Source of the DNA: Desulfobacteraceae bacterium | GTDB taxonomy: Bacteria; Desulfobacterota; Desulfobacteria; Desulfobacterales; ETH-SRB1 | Direction of reading: 5' to 3' | Length of the DNA: 30,718 nucleotides | Assembly (NCBI GenBank): GCA_013202725.1 | Contig: JABMRH010000013.1 | Coordinates: 1 to 30,718, forward strand | In this document: positions 30,520 to 30,718 of the stretch, piece after piece | Layout of the letters: each line of letters opens with the position of its first letter | How positions within the stretch are numbered: the stretch's first letter is position 1 | Notes under the pieces: generated by a model | Databases searched by the model: none | What the model saw: only the letters and a program-made list of their open reading frames with translations | Told to the model about the DNA's origin: nothing | Made by a program: the position numbers and the translations under genes

Positions 30520-30617
30520 TCAGGCAGACAACGAATCTTCGACCGTAAGGAAGTTTGCTGTTTTTGGATTGTTCACTATTTCGGATTTAGCGCCAATTTC
30601 TTCCCAAGCACTCCTTA
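30520..30617 (-). pseudogene. Possible C-terminal gene fragment
   Basis: On the minus strand an open stretch reads 'SAWEEIGAKSEIVNNPKTAN' and ends 'FLTVEDSLSA' with TGA, just 11 bp before the Mut7-C start. Its composition looks coding, but there is no start codon; upstream it runs into repeat copy 4 and then an in-frame TAG. I do not recognise the family. It could be a gene tail cut by the repeat, or chance. Confidence 0.3.
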
Positions 30618-30625
30618 GATAATAT

Positions 30626-30645
30626 GAGACCTTTGCAAAACGCCC
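30626..30645 (+). repeat. Dispersed 20-bp repeat, copy 4
   Basis: gagacctttgcaaaacgccc, the cleanest copy of the family seen at 870, 6048 and 22182 (minus). It bounds the possible gene fragment at 30520-30617. The 70 bases to the window end hold nothing else I can support. Confidence 0.6.
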
Positions 30646-30718
30646 GCAAAATATCTAAGATTTTTCTGTCAGATAAGTACTTATACGAATCAGTTTTCAT
30701 AGTCATTTTATAATAACA

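Overview
The window reads as a chromosomal segment of a strictly anaerobic Desulfobacterota (Desulfobacterales-like) bacterium. This is inferred from gene content, not from a marker gene. The clues are a short MetF next to an AcsE-like methyltetrahydrofolate:corrinoid methyltransferase and MttB-family enzymes (Wood-Ljungdahl-linked C1 chemistry), a sulfide-type Thi4 with His at the sulfur-donor position, a ThiD-ThiN fusion, tandem PilT-type ATPases, and many small palindromic repeats between genes. No rRNA, tRNA or CRISPR array was seen.

Layout. 1-6049 (+): a cut-off PIN-domain gene, a small lipoprotein, then tilS, ftsH, folP and coaX. 9898-6075 (-): a tight operon of yggT, a DivIVA-like coiled-coil gene, pilT, a second PilT/PilU-like ATPase and a zinc-finger/pseudo-receiver protein. 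10173-12371 (+): proC, two gene fragments (a transposase tail and an alpha/beta hydrolase N-terminus) and metF. 12564-13097 (-): a CosR/EctR-like MarR regulator. After a 722-bp repeat-bearing gap comes the most unusual part, 13820-22089 (+). It encodes a stand-alone MetH-type activation domain, an MttB-family methyltransferase, an AcsE/MtrH-like pterin methyltransferase, a second diverged MttB-family methyltransferase, a corrinoid protein, a SAM-dependent methyltransferase with a long uncharacterised C-terminus, and an asparagine-synthetase-like enzyme whose glutaminase nucleophile Cys is replaced by Ser. 22204-23441 holds the two halves of a rearrangement: a broken pyrophosphate-dependent phosphofructokinase joined head-on to a 3'-truncated YfcE-type phosphodiesterase. 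29690-23861 (-): a TPP riboswitch and terminator lead into thiDN-thi4-thiC, with recD2 directly behind. 30508-29756 (-) is a Mut7-C RNase-like gene.

How the genes may work together. The corrinoid set could move a methyl group from a quaternary amine or other methylated donor to tetrahydrofolate, with metF nearby feeding or draining the same C1 pool. The MetH-type protein would reactivate oxidised corrinoid. The SAM methyltransferase and AsnB-like enzyme sit immediately downstream on the same strand (11-16 bp gaps). This suggests that a methylated, amidated or adenylate-activated amino-acid-like compound is made or remodelled. A CosR-like divergent regulator hints that the compound is an osmolyte. 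That pathway is inference; the gene identities are better supported.

Mobile and repeat content is high for such a short window. I see at least five families of short inverted or dispersed repeats, several exactly abutting start or stop codons, together with a likely REP-associated transposase remnant.
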